From the NCBI GenBank assembly GCA_001630475.1, contig KV419432.1, forward strand, positions 62,001-126,000: a stretch of 64,000 nt of DNA, given 5' to 3'. Shown here piece by piece: positions 29,640 to 42,600 of this stretch (position 1 is its first letter; every line of letters begins with the position of its first letter). The position numbers and the translations under genes were made by a program. The stretch comes from Sistotremastrum niveocremeum HHB9708. Its lineage: Eukaryota > Basidiomycota > Agaricomycetes > Sistotremastrales > Sistotremastraceae. Below the pieces are notes generated by a model, which did no database searches, was not told the origin of the DNA, and worked only from the letters and a program-made list of their open reading frames with translations.

Positions 29640-30487
29640 TGGTCATTTTGATATTGGTCGATCAGAGAAATGGCGCACACTACTGTGGCTTGGAGGAGGC
29701 GTAATGCTAGAAGATCGATAGATAACGATTAGAGGTGTTTGTCTGCCGAGGAGATGCCACCAACCTTTGTCCGCTTTCGCTGCTTGAGCTGCCTTCATCG
29801 AGTGATCCCAAGGACATATCGTGACACCGGATTCTTGATGGATGTTTCAGAGAAGAAGGATAACAGGCTGAAACTCCACTGACCAGGTTTTTATATACAA
29901 TCAAAAGGTGGTTTTTTGCACTAAGCTCGGGACCGTCACAAAGGGCGTCGATGTCACCCGAATTGATTCCATATTTGGGGACTCTGAAACAGCTGGATCA
30001 AATCTGGACGAATGGTTGTCATGATGGTTTTGACTGGAATCCAGACGAGACTTGCTACGCGTCGCAATGAAGGTTCACTTGCTGCCAGTGAGTTTATGGA
30101 TGAGAGAGGGATTCTTGGAGGAATCCATCGGCCGTAATTGTTTGAAGTGGCTTCTAGAAGTGTTCCGTGCATAAGAAAAGCGCAAGTTTGGGCAAATGCA
30201 GATCACGATGACTCTGGTTGACAGTCCTGCGGCAGTTCTGAATTCTGGCAGCTCGCCAGGTTCTTGGATGTTACAGCCGTGTTCCTGACTCGGCGGCTAT
30301 TAGCTTGTCAACCGGATTTGAACACCGGTATCACCGATGCCGCTTAGTTTATTGGGGAAAGAAAGCGAGAAAAGGTCTAGCTTAAGCGTAACAGCTCCGA
30401 TACTCTTATCTGCAGCATGCTGTTTATCTCCCAACTCCCAATCAAGCACGCAGAGGGTCCCTTGTCTCGCGACGCTCGACTTTCAGC
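29640..30487. other. Divergent intergenic region
   Basis: About 0.85 kb between the orphan gene and the P450; presumably promoters. No supported gene. Confidence 0.5.
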
Positions 30488-32462
30488 ATGCACCCGGTGG
30501 CGCAAGTGCTAGCGCTGGCTCTTGCAACTTATATTCTTGGAGGCCTCGTGTTGAAGGTTATAGCCTCCCGGAAGAATGGTCCTTTACCTCCAGGTCCGAA
30601 GCCATTGTTCCTCGTTGGAAATGTGGTTGATCTACCCAAGTCTCATGACTGGTTCACGTTCGAGAAGTGGGGAAAACAATACGGTGAGTCTAATGAACTT
30701 ATATCTTCTCAAAGCAGAGGAATGCTGACGGCTCAGATAGGCGATGTGGTTCACGTATCAGCTCTAGGACAGCCTATCATCGTTCTCAATTCCCATCGCG
30801 CTTGTCTCGATTTATTGGAGAAGAAATCCTCAATATATTCGGACAGACCTCGACTTCCCATGGGTGGTGATCTGTGAGCATGTTGAACCTCTTTCTAACA
30901 CGCCATATACTAACTCGGATGAGAATAGCATCGGTTGGAAGAATGCCATGGCGCTGTGTCCGTATACAGATCGATTCCGATCCATGCGAAAATATCTAGG
31001 ACAAATAACTGGTCCTCGCAACGCTAAACAGTTCTGGGAACTAGAAGAACAAGAGACAAAGCGGTTCCTTCGTATCATCTATGATGATTCGCTCAAATCC
31101 GGATCGAAGGGTGAAATGCTTCCTCATAGGATAAGAGGGCTGGCCGGATCGATCATCTCGATCATCTCATGTAATGTTATGTCTTGTGGAGGGAATGAAG
31201 ACTGATATGTGACTTTTTTCTTATAGACGGATACCGACCGCTTTCTGACAACGATCCCGTTATTGGACTGGCTGACAAGGCTATACGACAATTCTCTTTG
31301 GCGACAGCACCAGGAGCTTGGCTAGTTGACGTCCTTCCTGCCAGTAGGTCAAATTCCTCAGAGATAATATGATTGACAATAATGTCAAATCGTCACAGTG
31401 AAACATATCCCAGCTTGGTTCCCGTTCGCCTCCTTCCAACGGACAGCAGCAAATCATCGGGAAACTCTCGAGTCGATGGTCAACATACCCTACAACACAG
31501 TCAAAGAACAAGTCGCAACCGCATCCGGGCACCATTCCTTCGCGCACGATCTGGCTCAAAGAAACGAAACCGACAAATCCCAAGATGACGGACATATCAT
31601 CAAATGGACTGCAGCGTCCCTTTATTCCGGCGGGGCAGATACGACTGTCTCTGCTATTTACTCCCTATTTCTAGCGATGACACTTTACCCGGAAATTCAG
31701 AAAAAGGCACAAGCACAGCTCGACGCGGTACTCATCGATCGGCTCCCTACTTTGAGAGATCGCGAAGAAGGAAGCCTACCTTATATTGAGGCATTGGTTA
31801 AGGAAATCCTTAGATGGGCTCCGGTTGGACCCACGGGTATTCCGCATCGCCTGACGCAGGACGACCAATATCGGGGATGGCATATTCCGAAAGGCTCTCT
31901 GGTGATTTCAAATATTTGGTGAGTCCGCAGTGGTCCGGATTATATTCACTTTTGCTCAATGTTAGCCAAAGGGGAATCACGCATGACGAGACTATTTATC
32001 CGGACGCTGCACACTTCAAACCTGAAAGATTCTTGGACGAAGAGGAGAGCTCGCAGCCTGATCCTAGACCGATCGTGTTTGGTTATGGAAGGCGGTGAGT
32101 CCAAGGATTTTCCCCTCACCGTCCAGCACGTAAACAAATCACCATGATGCAGAGTTTGTCCAGGCCAATATATTGCCGAACAGTCGTTGTGGATCGCGGC
32201 AGCCATGATCCTTTCAGTCTTTTCGATATCACCCGTTCCCGGAGAGACACCCAAATTTGAGTATGAGAGTGGAACAGTCAGGCGAGTGTAGCGAAAATAT
32301 TCCATTGATCCAATTTGTCTCACGTCGGGCCTTGACAGTCATCCAAAGCCGTTCAGTTGCCTTACCGCAGCCCGCTCTTCCAAAGCCAAAGCTTTGTTGG
32401 AGAGTTTGGAGATAAACTCCGAAGTCATTTATATGCCGTCTTCTCGAGACAATCATATTTGA
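30488..32462 (+). CDS. Cytochrome P450 monooxygenase
   Basis: Eight exons (30488-30683, 30741-30873, 30929-31170, 31227-31343, 31399-31918, 31966-32094, 32153-32281, 32339-32462) sum to 1590 nt, 529 residues. The N terminus is an ER signal-anchor helix (VAQVLALALATYILGGLVLK) followed by the proline hinge GPLPPGPKPLFLVGN. Helix I is present (AASLYSGGADTTVSAIYSLF, the A/G-G-x-D-T-T motif), the K-helix has E-x-x-R (EILR), PERF is present, and the heme loop is FGYGRRVCPGQ with the axial Cys. It looks like a class II microsomal P450 of the type often annotated O-methylsterigmatocystin oxidoreductase-like in basidiomycetes; substrate unknown. The last intron (32282-32338) starts GCGAGT, a GC-AG intron; it restores the usual SHPKPFSC C-terminal strand, while reading through stops early at 32289. 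Confidence 0.92.
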
Positions 32463-33474
32463 TTGGCTGCTTTCTGACATGCGAAATCAATGACTGTGGA
32501 TATCTTGACATTGACACCGAGGACGCACAGCTTCCCAAAAGACGGGTCGGTTATTGTGTGGCCTGTTGACTGAGAGTTACATAATCTGAAACTTCACGTG
32601 TGCAAGGTTGGAACTTGTGAGACGAAACTGAGTCTTCATTTTGCGGATATATTTCACGTCAAGAACTCTATGGGACCAGTCTCAGCATGCGCGGTATCTC
32701 GTCGAAGTTGTGCGGTTTGAATAATACAATTGTTTCCAGACAAGACTCACAAAGGACTAATAAGATCGCGCGGAAGCCGTTTCCGGCGTTCAAACTTCAA
32801 ATACATAATTCTGCCATCCCCGTCTGCGAAACGGCGGGATGTTCCCAAAACGTATCGAATCGGCCGGATACACAGACTATTAGTGGATGAAGAAAGCTCC
32901 CACACATTCATGCACTCGACTGCTACGAATATCTGCTGAATATGTGCGTTGGAAAGAACATTTTGATCTCCGATGCCGATTCCTATCCCCTTGCCTATCC
33001 CCCTCACAATTGCAAGGCTCTTGAGCTTACCTTCGACGGATCCACAATGACAAACTGGCTATCTCCTACGCAATACGGTGGCATATATCACAGGATAAGA
33101 TCAGTGGCTCGTCTTCGCCTCTGTCACCTGACGCTCGAGGACCGCAATACGGAACCAGAAAATAGATGGTGATTATGGACCATAATGAGGACGGGGGACA
33201 GAAGGCTGCCTGCGGCAACTTTAAGATTCAAAGTCGATCTGGTCTATGACTTGGACATGCTATCTCTCAGAAAGTCTCTGATCCCGTTTTTGTTCATTGT
33301 GGCAGTGCGTTCATCGACGTCCCTTCCTAATTTTCTCATTGGCTAACGTGTGCTGCCCTGGTAGGAGAGACGCTGAGACAACGAGGCAGCATTGAGCTCA
33401 GAGCTCACACGGGCGACGTACCACCATCCTGAGGCCTCCTTTCTGCCGCCTCTGTCCCATCGCCTCTTATCATC
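32463..33474. other. Intergenic, no supported gene
   Basis: About 1 kb between the P450 and the DUF6535-type gene. No coding support or repeat was seen; it should hold the promoter of the downstream gene. Confidence 0.5.
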
Positions 33475-36400
33475 ATGTCGTCGCGTTCCCGTCGCTCCCG
33501 ATCTCCCCGTTTCAAACGTCGCAAATCCATCGTAACAGAGCCGATTGGCACCGCAGAACGTCCTTTTGAACCCATTTCATTAACCCCATCCAAATTTGAT
33601 CAGCTGTTGGAGTTGTTCAAGACGCTCAATGATTTAGTCAGCGAGCAGTCGAGGGCTTTGAATACACAGAAGGATGAGATCAAGGCAGAACTTCAAGCTC
33701 AGCTCCGTACCATGGACAAACAGACTACTATGCTATCAGCGCTTGAAAAAGATGCTACTAGAGGTTTGTCATAATTCATCAACTTGACCTCTCTTTACTG
33801 ACCATAGTGCAGATGATCGAGCGCTTGATGGTAAAGCCTGGAATAATGACCAGACATGGGGTGCCCTGGACAAAGAATCTCTTGCGAAGATCAAAGTGAT
33901 GGTCGATGAATGGAGAGATCTGATGCAGATTTCTCTTGTGTTCGTAAGTCCGGTTATCCACTCTCCATCGCATGCTATCTAACATAGAATCTAGATTGCC
34001 CTGTTTCTTACCGTTGTGACTGCATTCATTTCGCCGATTATCCAAATCTTCACCACACCCTCCAATACCGCTGTTGGATCGACAAAGAACCGGATGCCTT
34101 CGGTCCCACTGCAATTGGTGGCACTGTTCTATTACCTTGCCCTCATTAGCAGCGTACGTAAACAACTGTAGTCACTTGGCGAAACACTGCTTGACAATCA
34201 AGGTCACAGATATTTAACGCTGTTCTCTGCGTCCTGGGGATCCAGTGGGGTTCCCGACTCATTGCCACCCCGCTGGGGAAAACGAACCTCGCGCGAGCGC
34301 TTGCCCGCGAGAGGCGAATGCTCAGCGCAGAAGGCAAAATGCGGTCCTTGATGGGCGTGTTGATCTGGACGCTCCTCCTCTCTATCGGTTTCTTCGTCCT
34401 GGGCTTCCTCATCCAGCTTTGGGACTTGTCGTTCTCCTTCACCACCTCAGCGCCTATCCTGGTTGTCGGCGGGGTGTTTGCGACGGGCCTGACGTTGACC
34501 ATACTTGGCATCATCATGATCACGACCGTCCATGCAGGTGTCAACGACAACTCACCGTTTGAAAGCCCTCTGAGCAACGCGATGAAGCCCCTGTTGCAAT
34601 GGATCCGTCGTCGCATACAGAAACAGGGGCACAGTCAGACGGAAGACGATAGGGACAAGGGAGGGAGGGGCGAATCCAAAGGCACCACAGACATGGAAGA
34701 TGTGGCAGCCCTCATTGAGTGGCAAAAAGACGATGCACCCAATGTTTTAGCTCTCAAGACCTACGCAAAACTGGTCCTCAACACCAGCGATGCGGAGGTC
34801 TTGGAGCGCGCTGTTCCTTCATTCGAGTTCGGAGAGTGGTGTGCTGCCAAGGATTCGCTTCTCCCAGTCTTCCATGCAGTCCGTGATCGATTTCTGGCCA
34901 CCGATACATCTTTCCGCGTGAAGGAGACAGTACACAAACAACTGGTGTACATGAAGGACTGGGATGGTTGGAGGGATGAAGCGCGAGATTGGAGAAAAGA
35001 TCTGAAGGCGAACGAATTCACGCGATGGTGTCAAGACCAATGTTATGAGTGGATTCATTCATCGCGCGGATCCCGACGCGACTTCTTCCCTCCGTTCGCG
35101 TTCTTCGTTTCGTTAAAAGTAGACAACGAGGATCTTCGGTGGTGTGCGTTTTTTTCAAACGAGGAATGTGTTGCCCGCATTCTCTGCACGTTTGATTCAG
35201 ATGGAGAATTAGGAGATCGAGAAGTCATATTTGAACGTGCGGTCGAGGCGTGCGATCGTCTGCTCTCCGATGGAAGGACAGAGGACGTCACCGCAATTCT
35301 CTCCAACCTCAATCGAGCTTCTGTCCTCCGATCACTCATCCGGAATCCTCACCTGTCGTGGGGATGGGTTCATGATCTCGTCGCATTCATCACAAATGGG
35401 AAAGAAGCAGAAATTCTGGATGAAATGGCTCACTTCTTAACACATCTGCCGGAGATGGTCGAAGTTAGTGGTCAGTTGCTTGTATGTGAATTCCTGGAAC
35501 ACATCATTCGTCAATCTCGATCGAAGTTTACTCCTCCCCTTTCCCTCGATCTCTCCCTTGTCCTCGCTCTTGTCCATCAGACCTCACTTTTCAAGCAATA
35601 TAGCTCGACATTGATCAACTGCCTGGATCTAGGCGTCCTCTACAATGTCTCCGATCTTCATCCGGCATTAAAGCTGTGGGAGTATTGCCGCGATGTGCAC
35701 AACGATCCCGAGACGCCGGACGAGGTTTTGACTTTCTATCGAGAATGCACTTACTGCTTCATTCGTGAGTGACGGATCGTACTTGAGAACCTCACCTTGA
35801 CCGTTCGCTTAGCTCTTCCTCCACTGTCCAGCGACGAATGCGACGACCTCGCGCATAATATATGCATCCTCATGACTATGCCCGACGACAAGTTCCTCGT
35901 CAAGGTTTTCAAACGGCCAATATTGGAGTTGTTAGATCTCGACGATGAGCAACGGAGCGCTGTCGTCGGGCGAATCTTGTCGGAAGCACCTCGCCCGCAT
36001 TTCGTCAATCTACTGATCGAGAAGTCACATTTACCTTGGATACGTGTTCAAGATCTAGTTGTGTCTGCTGCAAAGGACCACGAACTCGAGATTCTGAGCG
36101 CTATGGCGGATTCAGGCTCGTTTGAATTTCCGAGTCACATAGCGTCTGTTTTCCTTGACTTCTTCGGTTACCTTGTAACCTGTCTTCCGTTGGACTTCAC
36201 CGTGCCTCCTTCCTCAAATACATCCCGTGTGATTTATCACATCGTCTACCGCAAGCGCAATCAGAAGACCTGGCGCACGCAAACAGATACAATCATAGCT
36301 TATTTGGATCATGGGGCTTTCGACCAGATTCGTAGCAACGATCTGGATGACGCTGCTCGTCTCATAAACCTTTGCATTTCAGATTCTCAAAAAATGAAGA

Positions 36401-36771
36401 AATGGAATGATGAAGAGCGCACCAGTGAACATACACGACAGCGAGCCGTGTTTTATCGCGAGAAACTGAAAGCCCGTGCTGCTCAAGATCCAGGTGAGTT
36501 GCTTTGATCCATTCCTGGCCATCATTGACATGTTGGATTTCAAGATCTGGCTTGGCTCGGGCGTTTCTTCCCAGAAGGCTTTGATCAGCCGCCCCCTGTT
36601 GTCACGGATGAGGTTCAATTGTCCCTGGAGAGGGCGACTCCGGCATCTCGATTCCAAAAGTGGCGAAATATCTTCAGGATAGCACCACAAAGGACGATGT
36701 TACCAGATAACGGACCAGACATTGAACTCGGAGCAACCGGTGGGCTTAATATGAACGAAGAGGGAGCTTAA
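33475..36771 (+). CDS. DUF6535-type multi-pass membrane protein
   Basis: Six exons (33475-33763, 33813-33943, 33995-34153, 34210-35764, 35813-36493, 36575-36771) sum to 3012 nt, 1,003 residues. The N terminus is basic (MSSRSRRSRSPRFKRRKS) and leads into a coiled coil (FDQLLELFKTLNDLVSEQSR onward). WGALDKESLAKIKVMVDEWR then the first hydrophobic helix (ISLVFIALFLTVVTAFISPI) is the hallmark start of the basidiomycete DUF6535 domain. Three more hydrophobic helices follow: VALFYYLALISSIFNAVLCV, WTLLLSIGFFVLGFLI and ILVVGGVFATGLTLTILGII. The remaining ~750 residues are soluble and helical, with HEAT-like spacing but no clear motif. The domain is common in mushroom-forming fungi and its function is unknown. 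Confidence 0.85.
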
Positions 36772-37547
36772 CGATGGATGTATAGGGAGTTGGAGTATAT
36801 TTTGGATTTTTGAGTTCGTCCTGATGCATACATCTGTCATACAGAACTTAAGCGAGTGAAAATTGGTATTGCAGTGCAGCGAGAAGCGAGTCAGAGTTGT
36901 GCCCGTGCTTGTGGTTGAGAAGCCGATTGAAGATGAAACTGGGAATAAAACCAGTACATGCAATTCTATGCTACGCGAAGCTCAGAACTGCAGTGCCCGT
37001 GAGATCGGACATGGAAGAACGTTGATTCAGGTATTCTGTGGTCTGTTACACTGTAACTGAGGATCACGTTTTCTTGACTCTACGTATATATGTAAATCAG
37101 GTTCGAGTTGTTACTGAGGAAATCGAATTTTTATTTCTCGATATGTTCTAGGTCAACACCTCCAGGAATCCAGGTCCAGTATTAGAGACTTCTCATCAAC
37201 GTTGTGAGGCGCGGATGACATGTTTGTATCCATACAAGAGACCAACACCGCGCGATAGGCGTTTCCGGTATTCAAATAAACGCCGACCGATCTCGTGGTC
37301 GGGCATCGGAAGCAAATCAAAGCGAACGAAAATGCACGGAAAAACCTGGATGGGAGTGCAGCTTTAATGTTATTTGCGGGAGGTTTCAGACAGCATCCCT
37401 ATTTTATTTGAGAACCCTGATTTTCGTCGAGCAGAGACTCGGACGGAGGCTGTGCAGGTTATGTCGTAAAGCCTACTGTTTCATGTTCAATTTGTGAAGT
37501 TTCACTTCGCTCAAAACGGGGCAGACCATGTCACAAAGGATCTACCT
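36772..37547. other. Convergent intergenic region
   Basis: About 0.78 kb between two 3' ends. No supported gene. Confidence 0.5.
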
Positions 37548-39369
37548 TCAGTAAAATTTCCCGTGCGAGCTCCGTTGTCCCAGCGTCAACAACGCCAAGA
37601 AATCAGCGACAATATCAGCGGCAGCGATGCCCGTGACCTCAGCTAAAAACGCAATAAGACCAATTGTACAACCATCATCATACGCGAACAGAAGAAAAGA
37701 CGTACCATGATCATAAGCAGGAGCCACTTCGACGAGATCAGCGCCACTGGACAATGATGGATGATGAGTTTGGTAGACGGCAGTGGTAGTGAATGTTGGA
37801 GAGATGACGTACACGATGTTGAGACCTGCAAGGCCTTTGATTATCCGTTTCACTTCTCTCGTTGTCCAGCCACCGGCCTCGGGGGTTCCCGCTAACGATG
37901 AATCGATCAGTAAACGGTCGAGATTAGAGTTCAATGCGGCGTACTTGCAGGTGCCATGCCCGGATCTAGAAGCGACCGATGTTAGACCGGAAGAACACGC
38001 GAAGAACAGTAGGATGCGGCGTACCTATGACATCAATATCGAGACTAGATTCCCGTCAGGTTAGACGTATGGCACGATAACTCTGTGTGACTTGAACGCA
38101 CCTGAGATAGATTGGGCCGTCTCCAACTCGATTGCGAATGCGTTCCACCACACCCAACGTTCCAATTTCATCGATGTCATCCTATGAGTTTATTCAGAGA
38201 AATAACCTCAGATCTGGGACACGTTAAGTAATACGCACGGTACTGATGAGCTCGAATCCAACGCTCGCATCGTGCTCCAAATCGACCGTTCCCTGTGAGG
38301 CGTGTCAAGATAATATGTCTGTTAAACACAACGAGACGTACGAGAAGTTTACAACGAATGCCAGCATGAATGCTCGTGTTCGTCAGCAATCCTTCGTTGT
38401 TGGCAAGCCAGAAGAATGTTCCGTGCGTCACTTGAGCTTGTGTAGATTCAGAGCCTGGATATCCGAGTGCGTTCCAGGTGTCGAGATGGGCTGCGAGAGG
38501 AAGATTGAGAGGAGGGTGGACATTCGTCGGAAGCCGTCATACCATCGTAATGGATAACACTGAAAAACGATCAGTTAGAAAGACGCGTCTGAGATGAACC
38601 GGTGGCTTACGATACAGGTCCATATACTTTATTCAAGGATCTCAGAATAGGCAGCACCTGTACAAACTATCAGCGAGAGAATTCAAGGTAAGACCAGGCC
38701 AACGACGTACAATAGTATGATCACCACCAAGGGTGACAATTCTCGGATGTTCCCTTCCATCCTTTGCAAGACTGGCAAGCTTAGACGGCTCACTATCACT
38801 CTCATTCCTCACAGGAACATATCGAGACAATAACGTCGAATAGGCCGTCTCCATCTGATCCACAGCCAGCGCATTATCAAACGGACTAACAGGAACCTTC
38901 ACCCCATCAGCACATCCCCTCCTTTATCGACAATAATGGCACAACTCACATCTCCACAATCCAAAATAGTCCGTCCACCATCCGTATACGGATTCCCACC
39001 CCAACTCAACGAATATCCCCAATCCACACTCTGCCTCCTACTCCCCTCCCGAATCGCATACGGTCCAAACCGCGCTCCAGGTCGATAAGAAGTAGCAGTA
39101 TCAAATGGCATACCCAGAATCGCAATATCGAAATTGTTCGCATCGGAGGCACTGAGTGAACGTGGATAGTCGAGACAGCGGGAGTAGGGGAGACGGGAGA
39201 ATGAGAGGGGGCCGGAGAATGATGTATCGGGTGTATTCCCGTATTTTGAGGTCCATTCTTCAATGGGACCAAAGGACTCTTGGTGTCCAGCATGGCCATG
39301 GGAATGGGCATGGACGAGTGAGATGCATGTCAATGCAACGAGCCCAGCGGCGGTCGTGCTTGAAATCAT
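37548..39369 (-). CDS. Secreted ureohydrolase (agmatinase/guanidinobutyrase-like), copy 1
   Basis: ATG at 39369 opens a signal peptide (MISSTTAAGLVALTCISLVH) followed by a His-rich stretch (AHSHGHAGH). Core motifs of the arginase/agmatinase fold are all present after splicing: LGMPFDTATSYRPGARFGP, LGGDHTIV, VIHYDAHLDTW (D-A-H-x-D), and SLDIDVIDPGMAPATGTPE, which together supply the binuclear manganese ligands. The end reads VEVAPAYDHAEVTGIAAADI, again family-typical, and the stop is at 37548. The enzyme should hydrolyse a guanidino compound to urea and an amine; the FGPYAIR region favours agmatinase/guanidinobutyrase over arginase. Extracellular or vacuolar location is inferred from the signal peptide. 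A paralogue lies at 46.5-48.4 kb on the same strand, beyond PEX1 and the reductase. Confidence 0.92.
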
Positions 39370-39688
39370 GATTCTGGTGACGATCTTGACTCCCCGAATG
39401 GACTCGAGGCTAGGATGTAGGATGGGCTAACCAAAGCCTGAGCCTGAGAGACTGACGAATTTATCTCCCATATGCGCAATCGTTATCTTTCCAGCCTAGG
39501 GAATTCGAAGGGACAGAAGCGGGCCGTTTCTTCATCCAGGCGCCCGCTCCATCAATCATAGTCGAATATTGAGCATCAATATTCCTTATCAGTGCTTCGT
39601 CGCCGCTAATAACGGGTACAATCTATGTAGAGTACATCTAATAATACACCCACAATTCCAGATACAGCACCATGCCATGAACAGAAGA
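39370..39688. other. Short intergenic region
   Basis: 319 bp between the PEX1 stop and the start of ureohydrolase copy 1; must hold the PEX1 3' end and the ureohydrolase promoter. Nothing else seen. Confidence 0.4.
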
Positions 39689-42600
39689 TCAAGCCAACGA
39701 AACTCGAATACCAACACTCTCATTTGTATCGTCCGGTTTCGTCAATTTCGACTCTCGATCCGAAACGAACGAAGTATATCTATTCACCAAATCAGCCTGA
39801 CGACAATAAAGAGTGAAGGAGAAAAGACGAACATTCGCTGAAGTCTCCTCACTTCATCCGGAGGCACAGAAGGTCTCGTACTCCCCAACGCATTCCTCAA
39901 ATGCCTCAACGTCACTTTCGGCTACACACAAGAATCAGCAGTATCCTTGATAGGCCCCAGACGATAAACACGTACCTTCTCAACCTTCTTCGCGACCGCA
40001 GTTGAGGTATTGTTACGCCCCCGTTCTTTATCCTTCTCCGCTCGTCGATTCTTCAACATAATAGCTACCCTCCTCTGAATAGCCTGCATCTCCGCTCTCG
40101 ACATCACCTTTCCCTCCGGCTCATTTAACACCTTCACTTCAGGTAACTCTTCTTCATCCCTCCCTCTCCCATTCCCATTTCCTACGCCATTTTGCCCATT
40201 CTCCGAGGAGGAGGAGGAGGAGGAGAGGGCCGAGATCGATGCATGTACAATCTCAAGATGAGCATTATACATCAGCGCCTGTAAATCCGCCCCCGAATAT
40301 CCTTCCGTCGATTGCGCGATCTCGTCTAGATCACTCTCATCCTCAATCGGTATCTTCCTCGTAAGCGCTTGCAATATCTATCGTCCATCAGCACATCCAT
40401 CCACGAAGAGGAGGAAGAAGAAGAAGAAGGGAAGAGGGGGTGGAGGGGGAGACGTACTTCTCGTCGCTCGTCAAGCGTTGGCATACCGCATAACAACGAG
40501 CTATCCAATCGTCCAGGTCTCAATAACGCCGGATCGATCAAATCAGGTCTCCTACGAACCAAATTGACATCACTCAATGAAGGGAGTTGGAGAGAAAGGG
40601 GACGTACGAAGAAGCAGCGAGAACATAAACACCCTCCAATCCCTCCGCTCCATCCATCTGCGTCAACATCTGATTGACAACCCGATCCGTCACTCCCGTC
40701 GAATCATGTCCTCTAAATAAAGAACAACGATCAGCACTCATCCCATCCACAATCCCATCCATAACCCAGGATGGAAGAAGAAGAAGGACAACGCGCAACG
40801 TACCTCTTCGGAGCAATCGAATCAAACTCATCAAAAAACAAAACACAAGGTCTCGCCGCACTAGCCCTCTCAAAAACATCCCTAACACTCTTCTCACTCG
40901 CCCCAATATACTTATTCAACAACTCAGGTCCTTTAACAGTTATGAAATTCAGTCCGCATTCTTTTGCTATTGCGGATGCGAGGAGGGTTTTTCCGCAACC
41001 TGGGTAGCCGTATAATAATATTCTATATTCCACAATTAGGTTTCGGGAGTTGAGGGAGGGAGGATTTGGAGCAAGGGGAGGGGGGACGTACCCTGATCGA
41101 AGACGTAAAGGCGCTTTGCTATATATCGCCGCGTATCGCGTTGGAAGCTCCAAAGTCTCCCTCAGAACTCTCTTCGTCTCTCTCAGTCCTACAGGTAATC
41201 GGTTCAAAGTTCGAGCAGATCGAAGAGATGAACGTACCCCCAATATCACCCCACCCAACATCACTCTTAACAGCTTTCACATCCCTCAAACCAACCGGTA
41301 CATAATCTCTCAATGCACCCTCAAAGTCTCTCATACCCACTTCCATCTACCCACCACCCTCTCATCAATTCTTCTCTTCCTTAATAACGTGAAATAGGGG
41401 GGGACTCACGGGTGGAGATTTCCCGAGATTGCGGATGGCAGCGCGATGAAGGGTTCGAGAGACGAAATCAGCTATATCAATCGGTAGATACCCCTCCATC
41501 TCCAACGCCAGACTCGTATAATTCACCGCATCCTCGCTACGGGTAGAGAGGACGATCGATCCGTCATCTATCTTCTTTTGCACAAATTTCGACAAAATCT
41601 GCAACCACCGTCACCATCTCTCCTCTCAATCGCACGAAGGGATGGGAGGCTTACATCGCGCCGAGAATCCGAACTCATCCTAGCCATACCCACACTCCTC
41701 CCAAAACACCACTTCTTCCCAACAACCTCATGTACCGCCTCTTTTGACTCCGCTGTTCCAAGAACCATTATACCTCTTTGATCTAAAGGTTGGGAGGTTG
41801 GTGAAGGGGAGGGTGTGAAGAGGGATGTGAAGAGTTCGGCTTTTTGGAGGGTGGTGAATGAGGGTTGATTCTATCACATCATAACATTAGTTATGATCGA
41901 TTTTGAAGTAGTTATGAGAAAGAATAAGAGAGCGATGGGGGAGGAGGAGGGGAGGAGGGGAGGCGTACCTCATTTTCAGGCGGAACGATCTTATCAACTC
42001 CATCAAGAATCAAAAGCGAAGGTTTATACCAAGCAGCTTCTTCAATCAACCCCTGTAACTTCTTCTTCAACTCTAACGGTTTTAGCTCTGTGTATTGTGA
42101 TAAGTCCACATAGACGGTGTCTACCGTCATTTCGTAGAGATGATACCATCGCTATTAGTATTTATTAGTAATGTGAGATGTGGGAGGGGACGTACGAGTA
42201 TAAAATCCTTGATACGATTCTAACATCTCCCCCACACACCTCGCAACACAGCTCTTCCCACTCCCCTTTCTCCCATAAAGCAACATACTCCCAACTACCC
42301 ACACATCAGTTTCCATTTTTGGTACAAAAATTCAAAGAATTCGAAGAATTCGAGTTTCGGAAGAGAAGGGAGGAAGGGAAATAAGGAAGGAAAGAGAGGG
42401 AGAGAAGGAAGGGGAGAGAAGGGGAGGAAAAGGGGGGACGTACAAGAATCTTGCGCTCCGAAAATATTAAGAAGATGGATCGTAAGATTTGAGATGTAGA
42501 ATTTTGAGAGGGTGTTGAGGAGCGGTGTGATACCTGCGAGGTCGTATTTCGGTTTTGCTTGTCTATATTCCGTTTCGTTAGTTCGTCAGTTCGATAAGGG

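Noticed and set aside
40200-40235. GAG/CTC trinucleotide run as a microsatellite
   Set aside because: It encodes a poly-Ser tract inside a PEX1 exon, so it is part of the coding sequence.
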